Source: Paramecium octaurelia
Taxonomy: Eukaryota > Ciliophora > Oligohymenophorea > Peniculida > Parameciidae
Length of the DNA stretch: 64,000 nucleotides
NCBI GenBank assembly: GCA_905182995.1
Contig: CAJJDP010000011.1
Location: 446,432 to 510,431 of the forward strand
Direction of reading: 5' to 3'
Under the pieces are notes generated by a model. The model saw only the letters and a list, made by a program, of their open reading frames with translations, was not told the origin of the DNA and did no database searches. Numbering within the stretch: the stretch's first letter is position 1; the number at the start of each line of letters is the position of its first letter. Of this stretch, positions 53,228 to 64,000 are shown piece after piece. The position numbers and the translations under genes are program-made.

Positions 53228-54124
53228 ATGTCTGCTTCTAAATTAATGTATTCTTCTCCAGGACCAAAAAATTAGTCTGCAATATCATTTGCAGGTGATA
53301 GAGATCGAGCTCTTTCACCTAGTAGGGCAAAGATATCTCAATATTTGAAAAGCTCTCAAATCTCCAACATTCAATTGATGAAGACTAGGCAGTATTCAAT
53401 CTATTCATACTGAATAGTTTAAAAAAGAAATTTTTGAATAAAAGCTTAAAGTTTTAGAAGATAAAGCCACAAAGCAGCAATAAGGAGATGAATCTAAATT
53501 TAAGTTGTTAAAAGAATAATTATAAAAAGTGGAGAAAGGAGCTTAAAAAAGAAGATTATTAGAGAGGTAAAATGGAATGTAATTATTCATTAGAGTGGAG
53601 ATTAAAAATTAAGAAATAAAGATTTGAAACTCTTGGAAACCAATTAAGGAAAAGAACTATAATCAGAAAAAGTCAATAGAAAAGATTATTAATAAAAAAT
53701 AACTAAGACTACAGATGATAGGGTCTATAGTCTGAGAGTGGATATAGCAAGATAAAAAAATATAGAGAAGAAACAGAAGAAAAGAATGCTGAAGAAATTG
53801 GAGATAGAATTTTATAATTATAGGAGGAAGTTGAAGAAGAAAGGAGATTGAGGTAATTGTTTAACTGTATTGTAGGAAAGAGGGAAATCAATAGGTTATC
53901 AAACGATTGGGAGATTCAATACTGAAATTGCAAGAAATATTAACAACAGAGAAAAACTAGAGAGAAGCAGCATAGACTCAGATGTTCAAAATGCTAGATG
54001 AAGTGATTTCATATTTGAATGGAGAATTGAATGCGGAAAAAATGAAAGGGAAGCGACAGAGGAGAGCCTTAAAAATCTTATTGATTAAACATGCAATTGA
54101 GTTGGAAATTCATTGAGGAAATGA
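53228..54124 (+). pseudogene. Broken SF-assemblin (striated rootlet) gene
   Basis: Segments in different frames match the SF-assemblin/beta-giardin layout in order: a Ser/Pro head (SPSRAKISQ), a start of rod (FEKLSNLQHSIDEDQA), then rod segments ending with VIKRLGDSILKLQE and EATEESLKNLIDQTCN. Two GT...AG stretches (26 and 19 bases) can be introns, but at least four other frame changes (near 53345, 53650, 53755 and 54040) have no GT...AG explanation, and a TGA at 54098-54100 interrupts the last segment before the expected end. Several changes fall in A-runs, so sequencing error is an alternative to decay. Intact assemblins build the striated rootlets of basal bodies; ciliates have many paralogues. 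Confidence 0.7.
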
Positions 54125-54183
54125 TCTCATAAGCATAGTATGTATAAATATCAAAATTTATTTTTTTAATAATTATTAAAAAA

Positions 54184-54683
54184 ATGTCTTAAATGGAAGA
54201 GGAATACTGTAATTTAGAGGACGAAGTTGCATTACTTACTTGTAGCAGATCTCCTAAGTCTAAAAAAATAAAAAAAAGTGATTCTCTTTCTCCAAGAAAG
54301 AATAATGGTCATTGGACAAAGGAAGAGCATGAAAAATACTTGCAGTTTTTGGAAGATCATGCTCATCTAAAGAAAAACAACAAAATTTTCAAACCAATGT
54401 CGGAAATCATTGGAACTCGTTCTCCTAGTTAATGCAGGTGATTTTTCAATACATTAATAGATCTCATCATCAAAAGTTTAACCCTTTATCACCATAAGTG
54501 CAAAGGAAATCGGTTAAATTGATCAAAATCAGCTCAGATCTGAAAGTGCAAACTTAATAGTAGGAGGAAACCAATGAAACCATTGATGATGAAAAATAAA
54601 TAAAAAATAGGGTTCGATTATTTTTGTATGATGAAGAATTTGCTTAAGAAGACAATGAGTTTAATTTAGATGACTTAATCTGA
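54184..54683 (+). CDS. Single-repeat Myb (SHAQKYF-type) protein
   Basis: There are 158 residues after a 23-base intron. After an acidic start (MSQMEEEYCNLEDE) and a basic Ser/Pro stretch, a single Myb repeat runs HWTKEEHEKYLQFLEDH to IGTRSPSQCRSHHQKF, which is the SHAQKYF-class end in the form SHHQKF. The C-terminus is acidic (EEFAQEDNEFNLDDLI), as in activators. It would bind DNA in the nucleus, possibly as a circadian- or growth-type factor, though targets are unknown. The intron lies exactly inside the QCR codon group. Confidence 0.85.
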
Positions 54684-54796
54684 TAGAATGATAATTTTTA
54701 TTATTTAAATCCTATTCTATAGTATTTCCAATCAACTGTGCTAAAAAGAGAAATTTTTAGACCAGTGAAAGGAAAACATGATTATAAATATTAATT

Positions 54797-57700
54797 ATGT
54801 CTTCAATACCTTCAGATTAAAATATTATAAATATATTTCTAAATATGAACACAAAGGAAGTAGTAGAAAATGAATTATTATTAATTAAGGATAATAGTCG
54901 GAAATATCCTTAATTGTGTAAGGTAAACAATCCTATTCTATATATATAAAGGTGTTAGAAGCAAATATATTGGAATTAGATACTCACACCTTATTATAAC
55001 AATTATTGCCTTCGATTGTAAGCTCAAAAAATACCAAATTAATTTCATAAGGAATAGGACTAATCCAAAAATTGCAGCATTTACTCTTGTTAACAATAGT
55101 ATTATTAGTTTATCATTAGAACGATCTTGATATCATAATTGAATATTTTAATAATTCAAAATCGCAGTAAGATGAAACGATAGACATTCGACTAGTTTCA
55201 ACCTTAATACACATTATTGGTCCTGATGTCATTGATTTTTCTAATCTAAATCACATTCTGAAGGTCTTAAATTTGTTAATATACTTTTCATCATCAGACA
55301 ACCCAATAATAGCATAATCATCAATTTAAGGCATTCTGACACTTAGTAATGTTTTGGAGGAGCTATTATAGAGCTAATAGAAGAATGTAATATTGCAATC
55401 CTATTTTGAATTATTGGACCTATTCTTTAACATATTTCAAGATAAGGAGCAATCGTTAATTTATGTGTCAAGCAACCTAATATTATGTATTTATCATATC
55501 TCATTTCAATCAACATAGGCAAAGACATTTTCATCATACTTCTGAAATGTGGAAAATATTTACAGTCAATCGAGTAATTTCATTCTTTCTATTATGAAAC
55601 TCTATATGCATACCTAACGAGTATAGATCTGGCATAGGAGTCGAACATTATGAATAGTAAATCTACTTAAATATCCATCTTAGAAATCAACATAATTAGA
55701 TTAATATTCAATTACATCTTGACCATAGAGGACAAATTTGAATTGATCACCCAATTGATGAATGTATATAGCAAATTACAACCACTTGATTAAAGTAAGA
55801 TAGCTATACATGACGGCATTTTGTGTCTCTATTCAAATCTCTCAATATTCAAAAATCTACTAATAAGACAGCCAGCTGGTAATGTTTACAATGGTATCAA
55901 TTAACTTTCATCATAATTAGACTATAATGATTTAATATTGAAGTCAATCTACCAATATTGTCTATTCGGTATACGAGAATTCCAGACCCAACAATCCCCA
56001 AAACAAAATATTCTAATAAACAAACTAACAGCTTCCTACATTGATTGCAACATACAAATGCTTCCTAATATTTTCATATAATAGATAAGTAATATAAAAT
56101 ACATTAAAAGTTAGAAACTTTAATTTAACTAATTACTGATAATATCCTTAAGTTTCTATAGTAAGATGAATTTTAGAAGGAAGGGAGTGGGTTATTGCAG
56201 GAAATCAAAAACCAAAGTCGTCTTCTTCAGTCTTAACTATTTAATGGGGAAATTGATGATTAAATTACAGAAATACAAGAAACTGAAAGTGATGATATAA
56301 AATTCAGAACTTTATTTGATAAACTATGGAGACCTCTTTTAAGAATTATGAAGCAGATTCTAAAAATAGCTAATAATTAATAATATACAAATTTGTTAGA
56401 ATATCTATAATCTTGGATCTAATGCAGTTTATAATAAGATTAAATTAGTAGTTTTTAATTGTTAATCAGGTTTTTGGCTGCTTAATCTGCACCATTATCC
56501 TTGAAGTATATTGAAACAGATAAATGGTTAATTGCTTGTAAAGTATTTGAAGAAATCCTTTATAATAATGTAAATTTATTAACTGCAAAAACATGGAATC
56601 TTATATTTTAAACTTTACAAAGAATCGAATAGGTAGTCACAAAGTCAACAGAAATCAAGATGACTACTGAGATCTTTAATCGCAGTTCTTAATATCATGA
56701 TTCAACTGTTTTTTAAATGGTCGATGGCTTGAATTAGTTAGCTCTTTAGGTTTCAGAGCGCCTTCAAATAAGTTAAAAGAAGAATTTTGATTCCATTTAT
56801 AAATCATTTGCGATTGACAAACTATTGCTCATAATCAATAATAACTGGTAAAGGATAGATATGTTATGGACCATTGTAGATGCTTTATATTTATGTCTTT
56901 GTAGTTCTAAAGTAATGGAAATGAGACTAAATGCTATAAATACATATAAGGACACAATATTTTCAGGCATTGAGTATAGTAAGAATAATAAGTTCAAATG
57001 GGGTGACAAATGGATCTAATATTTATTAAATCCTCTTGCTGAATTAATACTTCTCCCTTACGAAGATGTTACTGAAAATATTTTATCATTATTAACCATT
57101 CTAATTAAAGAACATGCTAAGTATTTGCCTCATTAAGCTTTTGCAGTCTTTGTTTCATTTATTGATATTGTGTTACATGATTTTTTAAGTAAAGACTTGA
57201 TTCAATAAGAAGTAAACTAATAAGAACATAAATCTTTGATTTTCAGAACATAATTATCAATTGAATGTATGTCTGATATCATATTCAATCACATTGATAA
57301 TTTAGACAATTAATCAATCTGCAAATTAGTCAAACTATTAGTGTCTTTAAATAAGCAGGACGAATGTAAATATATAATAATTATAATAGTTAATTATGAA
57401 ATAACAAATAAGATCATCTGTATGACTTGGCGAGTTCAGGAGAAACTTGTAAAACTAGAAATGAAGGACTATGAGTTTTGGCAAATAACCTTAAAGCTAT
57501 TTAAAAATTGCTTAGACAATCAAGATGACCTTAAATATGCATCCATTCATATTTCTAGTTAAATTTGCTCTATTGCTAAGGATGATTAATTTACAGACTT
57601 GTTTGCATTATTAGAAGAGTTAATATAACATTCGATGGAATATTATCTCAAAGTAGAATAGCATCAGTTATCTCTCATTTAATAGACACCTAGATTTACG

Positions 57701-59074
57701 TAGTTACCAATGGAAACTCCTAAATTCTAAGGATCAATTAAATAGATGATTTTTGACAAATCCACTTCGTTGTAATTGTTTAAGCAACAATTTGAATTAG
57801 TAAAGTTGTGCATTTCAAAAATAGTAGATGTGATCATTAGCAAATAATAATATCCTAAATTCTACTATTACTTACAATTATTTAATTAAGCATAATGTGT
57901 TTATGTGAAGCATGAAATAGTATTGGCTTGTCAAAGAATTATATAGTCAAATTAAGAGAAGCAATTACTTATTGGATCTATTGATTTTTTGGTAACATTA
58001 ATTAATCATGAATAAACTTTGGATATGGAAGATATCTAATACTATTTAGAAAATAGAACATTCCAAATATTTTGTGATGTGATTAAGTTGACCATACCGA
58101 TAAATCATAAGAAAGGATTGCATGCATTATAATTGCTATTCAATTTTTTATCTCAAGATCAAGTAATATAACTGTTAAATGATGATAATAATATATTCAG
58201 ATACTATTATAAATAATGCTTTTCAATTGATAAACTTGAAGAAGAAGTAATTGCTGAATGGTTGCACTTTATAAATTAACAAATTTCCTAATTAGGAATT
58301 ATTGTAAAGCATCACTACTTCATAGAGTTCTTAATAAATAGTTTTGAAGGGATAATTAGTAAGAGATAATTAAATCAAAATGATTTGAATGAAGCAAATA
58401 AATTTGTGGGTGTTTTGAATGGTTTTTTGAATGTAAACATTAATTTATTTAATAGAAATGTTAAAGATTTATGAATGACAATTCTGAAAAATTACAATTA
58501 ATTCTGATTACAAAACTAAAAAATATCATAACCATAATGATTCCCTTTTTAGATTAAAATTCAATTCAATAGTTGTTTGAACCTCTTATTTCATCCTAAT
58601 TAACTGGTACAATATTATAACCATTTTGTAGTATCTAATAAAAGAACACAAGATTGGATTTCGTTTTTCATAAATGATGCCCAATATTTAAATATTGAAT
58701 AATAACATGTGGTCGTTTAACTCTTTACTAATTATTACATAAACAAATTAAGTGTATCAGAGATGGAGACTAAAGAAATGATAATTATAAGTTTAGTTGG
58801 ATTTTTAGAGATGGATAATCCAATCGTAGAAAAATTTTCATTATCCATTCGGGTTTCTCTTTTAAATAGCATTCATGAAAATTTAAAAGTATTTTTGAAT
58901 GAAGAGAATGCTTCACGTGAAAAACAATTTAATATTGAGCTTATGTTGGATTATTTAAGTAGACTAGACAAAAATGATTTGAAAGAATTTTATTTAACAT
59001 TTGTGGACATGATAAAATGTGAGTAATTAGAAATCAGAACTAAACTAATCACACTTCTTGGTAAATATTTTTGA
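54797..59074 (+). CDS. Large helical-repeat protein, MON2/BIG-like
   Basis: After small introns (29 bases near 54924, others near 58440 and 58605) an open frame of about 1,390 residues runs to TGA. It is made of hydrophobic-patterned helices throughout, with no coil, no membrane helix and no kinase. The first 200 residues (LLQQLLPSIVSSKNTKLIS, IGLIQKLQHLLLLTIVLLV) resemble the DCB domain of MON2/BIG/GBF trafficking proteins. The Sec7 catalytic domain of BIG is absent, which would favour MON2, a Golgi-endosome scaffold. The call is based on pattern and size; a general HEAT/ARM protein is the alternative. Confidence 0.6.
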
Positions 59075-59148
59075 TTTTATGTTTATCTACCTATATATAT
59101 TATATATAATTTGAATCTTTATAGTTAAATGTCAACTCTTATAAATAA

Positions 59149-60763
59149 TCAATATTAAATCTATCTACATATATTCACGTATTTTTAAACTGCTTGAGAA
59201 AACTCGGCAAAGCTTATTTTATCATCTCCATTCTGATCAAATTGATTGAAGATCTCCTTACAATCATTATCATAGTCCTCTCTCCCAATAAATTTAAATA
59301 ATTCATCTAGAGTTATACACCCATCTTTATTCTTGTCCAATACATCAAATGCAACTCTAATTTTTTCTGCGTCGTTTTATATATTAAGATATACCTTCTA
59401 CATCCGATAATTTACATGTTGCTGCTACAAATTCACTAAAATCTAAGGAGCCACTTTAGTTAACATCCAAGAAATCGAATATTTTATCAACTTTTTCGTC
59501 CAATTGATTTTTTGAATATATTTATTGTAAAGCGCATTTCAGTTCCTCTTTTGAGATTGTTCCTAATTTTCTCATATAATCATTAATACCATTATTGTCC
59601 TTATCAATTTTACGGAAGATGCGATTCAACACTTTTTTATCATCTTTATGCACTAATTCAGTGGCAATGAATAACACTATTGCCTATAAAAACCTGCTTT
59701 ATTTTAAATTATTGTCCTGATCTTCAGTGTAACCATTAAATTATATCATGCTCTCCTTGAAATCTTGAGATGGTATTTATTCAGATGAATGACTAATTGC
59801 TAATTAAGAATTCTACCTTTCAAACCATGGATCATCAAGAACCTATTGAGCATTTGGTCTCTATTCTGGATTCTTCTCCAACATTCTTTTCAATAGATCC
59901 TTAACGAGAGAACTGTATTATTTCCAAGATTAATATCTTCATTCAAATTGATTAATTACCTGAATTCTATGCTTTGATTTTTGATGTTAAATAAGATTTC
60001 ATTAGAATCTGTCCCTTGGAATGGAGGATCATTGCATAATAATATATAGAGGACAACTCCACAAGACCAGATGTCACACTTTTAGTCGTATGATTCCTCC
60101 ATCACTTCAGGAGCCACAAAGTGAATTGTGCCACATTTTAGACTTAATTTTTCCTATTATTAAATCATCCCTGAGAACCCCCAATCAATTAGTTTAATGG
60201 ATGTTGTAACTTCATCGTCAATCAAGATATTTTCAGGCTTTATGTCTCTATGAACTATATTCTTCTTATGAGCAAAATTAATGGAACTGATTAATTACTT
60301 CATAATTTTAAGCACTTCACCTTCCTTAAGAGGATAATGATCATCGATATATTGAGATAAGGTCCCTCCTTCGCATAGTTCCGAAATTATGTAAAATCTC
60401 TGGTCATCTTCAAAACTATGGTAAAGCTTTAATATATTTGGATGATCTAATCTAAATTAGGATAATGAGATACAGCTTAAGGTTTTGGAATTCTTTTCGA
60501 AAATTGTCATTTTTATCCTCGTTAATTTTCTTAATCACTTTCATAGCCCGAATCTCATTATTCAATTTGCATTTCACTTTAATTACACAACCCTATCCCC
60601 CTGCTCCTATGCATTATTTATCTATCGGTTCATAAAGCTAATGGTAAGGTCCTTCCATTTACTATATGAAATTGGAATAATCTATTCCAATTTTCTCATC
60701 TTGTTCACTAAATGAATAGGGATTTTTCGATTCTTAAACACAAACCCTTTTATAAGGTTACAT
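59149..60763 (-). CDS. Calcium-dependent protein kinase (CDPK)
   Basis: The start MQPYKRVCVQESKN has a Cys at position 8 that could be palmitoylated but no Gly-2. The kinase domain has IGAGGQGCVIKV, Lys in [22 protein letters not shown], and LIDWGFSG, where the usual DFG is [14 protein letters not shown] and [14 protein letters not shown] follow. After a junction helix come EF-hands, the clear ones being [26 protein letters not shown] and [13 protein letters not shown], plus one partly degenerate first hand (DKDNNG...). Introns of about 22-25 bases are at 60445-60465 and 59930-59950. Calcium binding would release the autoinhibitory junction. CDPKs are typical of ciliates, apicomplexans and plants. 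A DWG variant of DFG may alter ATP/metal geometry. Confidence 0.9.
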
Positions 60764-62175
60764 ATAATATTAATTAATATATTCTCATTTTTCTCCACAA
60801 ATTGATTTCACTTTAATACCTAGACTCATTTTGGTTCCATCTAATTATTTGCATAGAAAATATTAAGCTGTGTAAATTAGTTTCAGATTCATCCATTTTT
60901 TGATTTGATAAAGTATTCTTTTTTATTCTAAGCAACAAATATTATTAAATCATTACCTCTCTTTGAAGGAAAGCAAAATTATATAAAGTTAGAGGATAAT
61001 TCATTTTCAAAAATAAATTAGGCTATTTTTAATTTCAATACTGGATTAAGGTTCAGTGTTCTTCATAAGGAATGTTGATTCTCTTTTGGAAACAATCTTG
61101 AAATTAGAATACTAAAAACAGCTATAAATTTTTTTGGCATTATTCTTGACTCTATTTCTGTATTCTCTACAATTTATGTTTTACCTGCCGATTAAGTTGC
61201 TTAACATTTATAATAATGTTATAACCAAATGCCATAAAATAAATCTTCTTATCCCTAAGAATTCTATGGCTTACTATTTTATGAGATTTGATATTCATAA
61301 AATTATTTCTATGGAATTTCCAATTTTAACAGATATCTTTGCTATCTCTTATTTTCTCTTAAATTAGGTAATTCAAAATATTCTTAACAATATTAAACAG
61401 CTCCCAAATATCATAATCAACTTTAATTTAATTTTATTCTAATTATTATTTCTAGAATTATATCATCTATGCTCTGATTAGAACATATGTTAATAGATGT
61501 AGAACATTTTTAATTGCTTGGGATAAGTGATATTTTGTGGATTTATTCCTGTAATATAAATTTAAGGCTATCCCTTAAAAGTCTCAATTAAGTATGAATT
61601 ATAGATAATTGATAATGTATTTTAATGTAATATTTGTAAACTTACAATTGTGTTTCTGTTTCAAATTATAAACATAAATATTATTATATTGACTTTTTAA
61701 AGAGATGAATTGCTCAACAAATTACCTAATCGGTCTATAGATCTGATATAAGAAAATTTAACAATAATTTGTTTAGAGTTCCATATTTAAAATTATGAAA
61801 TGTGTAGTTCTTTTATGTATCATTCTAGTTTATTTTATTTTATATCATTAATAAATATTTCTAAATTTTGATCAGAATTTGGTTTACACAGACAATCCCT
61901 ATTTGAGAATTAGAATTTAATAATTTATAGAGTAATTAACTCTTTATGAGGATGTTGTTCAAATGTTTGAATTCAAATAAAATAATTCAATATTAATTTA
62001 TCACATAATTTGTTTGAATTCATAATTTATTGTAGATTCGTGCTTCAGGATTGTTTTCAAGTACATCAACATATAATAAGCTAAAAGTGCTTTGATTAAG
62101 TTAATAATCAAGTATAATTTGATTACTAGTTATTATTTGACTTTTTATTTAAATTTTTAAAAAAATACATTTTTT
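60764..62175. other. Long AT-rich spacer, no supported gene
   Basis: This 1.4-kb divergent spacer lies between the CDPK and a Caprin-like gene. Short frames exist on both strands, including a hydrophobic plus frame at 61134 and a minus frame MDESETNLHSL near 60890, but none has a convincing gene model. A 7-base inverted repeat (TAATCAA/TTGATTA) lies at 62105-62125. Confidence 0.45.
62105..62125. repeat. 7-bp inverted repeat near the Caprin-like gene start
   Basis: TAATCAA at 62105-62111 and TTGATTA at 62119-62125 are reverse complements around a 7-base loop, 51 bases upstream of the ATG at 62176. It could be a transcription-factor dyad or chance in AT-rich DNA. Confidence 0.3.
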
Positions 62176-63418
62176 ATGAAGGGTGGAAAACAATCAAAGA
62201 ATAAGACAATTTGGGATTAAGTTAGGAATGAAGAAAAAGACTTCTATTTCAACTTCCTCACCAAAAAATATAGAAATCTCCAAAAAAAACTTAAAGACAT
62301 TGCTGATTTAGAAGAATTGTAAAAAACAAAAGAATTGAGACCTGAATAAGTTTAGAAGATCCAAAGCAAGGATGAGAATAATGAAAGAATTAAAGAATTA
62401 GAAGCCTAAGTCTCAAATTGGTTGTAAGCTAAGAAGGAAGCAGAATAAAGTGGTTCTATCATCACCCAAGAAGCCTTCATCCTCATATTGGAACATCTAT
62501 CTGAGAATTAAGACACCCTAGAACTGCTCTCTTAAGATCATTAATCTTTATATGAATTGGCTAAATAGCTTCAAAATAGAGTCAATAATCAATAGAAGAA
62601 GAAGGATCAATTATGGAAGGGTTTGAAAGTATTTATTAATTAATATTAAATTTAGTTAAAACATTAATAATAATAACAAGAAGTTCATCACCACCACCAC
62701 CACCATCACCATGAAGAACCTACCTAATAAATCTAATAGCAACATTAAGAGACCACTTAATAACCAGAAACAATTGAAACTCATAAGGAACATCCAGTCT
62801 AATAAGAATAATATGTTTTGATTAAAGCCAGTCCAAAGAAAACATTCTAAGAAGAAAATCATCAATAAGTTCATTAACCTATAGATTAGCTTACAAATTA
62901 ACATAATGAATAATAATAAGAATAGAATCACCCTCAATAAGAAGTTCCACAATAATAGCAATAATAATAATAAACACCGGAAGGAAAAGAAGAATAATAA
63001 CATGATTAAAGAGGTAATCATCAACATCCAAGAGATGGACATAAACACCATCATAACGATGATCAAAGAAAAGGATACAAAAAGAATTATCATAACGACA
63101 GAAGAAATAACAATAATGGAGATAACAACAAATAATACAGAGGAAACAGATACCATAATAAAGAAAGACCCTAGAGAGAGGAATGGTTAGAGAAGAAGGA
63201 AGTTTAAGAACATGATTAAAATAATGATAACTAAGATCAAAATAGCTCAGATGAAGAATACATCACAATCGAACGTAGGTTAAGATATTGTGTATATTTT
63301 TAGAAACAAAAAACCCTAATAGAAACCAAGTCGAGGATCTAATAGACATCATGATAACAAGAATAGATAACAAAGAAATCCCACTGACAATCAAGGGACT
63401 GTAAATGTCTAATAATGA
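62176..63418 (+). CDS. Gln/His-rich RNA-binding-type protein, Caprin-like
   Basis: There are 405 residues after a 25-base intron near 63279. The first 170 residues are a helical coil (FLTKKYRNLQKKLKD, RPEQVQKIQSK, VSNWLQAKKEAEQ) that resembles the HR1 domain of Caprin. A run of eight His follows (CAY codons near 62688-62711), then long Gln/His/Glu stretches written mainly with TAA and TAG. The C-terminus is Asn/Arg/Gly-rich (RGNHQHPRDGHK, NKKPQQKPSRGSN), typical of proteins that bind RNA and condense. Caprin-type proteins act in mRNA granules. The Caprin label is moderate. The gene ends 34 bases from the next, convergent gene. Confidence 0.7.
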
Positions 63419-63452
63419 GATTATATTTAAAAATGTATAAAATAAAAAATAT

Positions 63453-64000
63453 TCAACATAATTGTTTTTACAACTCTATTCTTTAATTAATAATATTATT
63501 TATCACTTTTGTGTATTCAGTACAAAGAATTTAAATTACATGTTAAATGGTTTCTTAACTATTATTAAAACAATCCATAGTAGTCTCTTAAAATTCTTTT
63601 TAATTTGTAATTTATTTCAAGACTTCTTCTTCATTCAACCTTAACTACACAATGTATTCTTATAAAGTTCCTGCAACATTTAATTAAAATACTGTAGAAT
63701 TAATATATTATTATAATATTGTTGCAGCAATATAAATGAGGTGCTGTTATTATTTCATTTGATTGTAACCTATTTTAACTAATTGTTGATTTGTAGCTAT
63801 CTAATCAGATAATCTTAACTACTCCAATTCTTAATTTAATTGTTAATAATTCCTCTCTTATTGTTATATCGCATTATTAAGTGTCATAATCTAAAACTCT
63901 AACATTTTCTTTTCTGTTCCTAACCTATTCTTACTTAATTGATTATCATTTTCAAGACGCTATATCATGATTTGATTATTTTGCTAAGTCATTTATAATT
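63453..64000 (-). CDS. Coiled-coil protein, 5' end at or beyond window edge
   Basis: Reading from the window edge, an ATG at 63990-63992 (MTQQNNQIMIQRL) opens a frame of 179 residues to TGA at 63453. The frame also stays open to the edge, so the true start may lie outside. The chain is Gln/Leu/Asn-rich coil (NRLGTEKKMLEFQI, QQERNYQQLNQELEQL) with a second helical block (QEYIVQLRLNEEEVLKQI). No domain is recognised. Confidence 0.65.

Noticed and set aside
61134-61367. Hydrophobic plus-strand ORF of 77 codons in the long spacer
   Set aside because: Its composition (Phe/Leu/Ile-rich) is what AT-rich DNA gives by chance, and no neighbouring exons or start context support it.
62656-63156. Long minus-strand hydrophobic ORF opposite the Gln/His-rich gene
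   Set aside because: It is the reverse reading of TAA/CAY-rich coding DNA, which gives Leu/Met/Val runs; the plus-strand frame has a full gene model with an intron and a TGA stop.

Overview
The window reads as ciliate macronuclear DNA, most likely Paramecium. TAA and TAG occur inside every recognisable gene where conserved families carry glutamine, and only TGA ends genes. The DNA is very A+T rich, spacers are often 15-150 bases, and genes are cut by tiny GT...AG introns of about 18-32 bases. The best internal proof is the PP2A catalytic subunit (51455-52488): four introns of 24-26 bases, in-frame TAA/TAG at conserved Gln, and the family's terminal residues DYFL directly before a TGA. No viral or retroelement fossils were seen.

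Layout. 1-1027: AT-rich, two weak short ORFs. 1028-2692: protein kinase with an N-terminal PH-like region. 2824-7297 (minus): large multi-pass membrane protein with a PAS-like block. 7298-8509: no protein gene, but a tRNA-Phe-like element without a T-arm. 8510-11836 (minus): FOP-like centriolar protein and an NDR kinase. 11948-15161 (minus): unrecognised protein whose sequence is interrupted by an exact 1296-base duplication joined at an N. 15433-24472 (plus): a second large membrane/PAS protein, then an IQ/coiled-coil centrosomal-type protein. 24535-35431: cystatin, EF-hand protein, a membrane protein with two PX domains, FHA protein, coiled-coil protein, unknown protein, ribosomal protein eL32, a TMEM86-like membrane protein and a UEV/RWD-like protein. 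35587-41124: cyclic-nucleotide-type K+ channel, gamma-glutamyl hydrolase, small secreted Cys-rich protein, CDC50 flippase subunit. 41879-47089: cytochrome b5-like protein, RAP protein, coiled-coil gene(s), mitochondrial HTH protein. 47612-54683: coiled-coil proteins, DYRK kinase, PP2A, a broken SF-assemblin gene and a SHAQKYF-type Myb. 54797-64000: MON2/BIG-like protein, CDPK, an RNA-binding-type (Caprin-like) Gln/His-rich protein and a partial coiled-coil gene.

Biology. This is a gene-dense housekeeping and cilia/cortex region rather than an accessory island. Themes are signalling (four kinases, PP2A, EF-hand, FHA), basal bodies and rootlets (FOP-like, CEP350-like, assemblin), membrane traffic (PX, CDC50, MON2-like) and ion flux (K+ channel). 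The items most worth a second look are the T-armless tRNA-like element, the 5-TM plus double-PX protein, the paired giant membrane/PAS proteins, the assemblin pseudogene, the kinase gene whose DFG reads DWG, the gene pair with no usable stop between its parts, and the assembly duplication.
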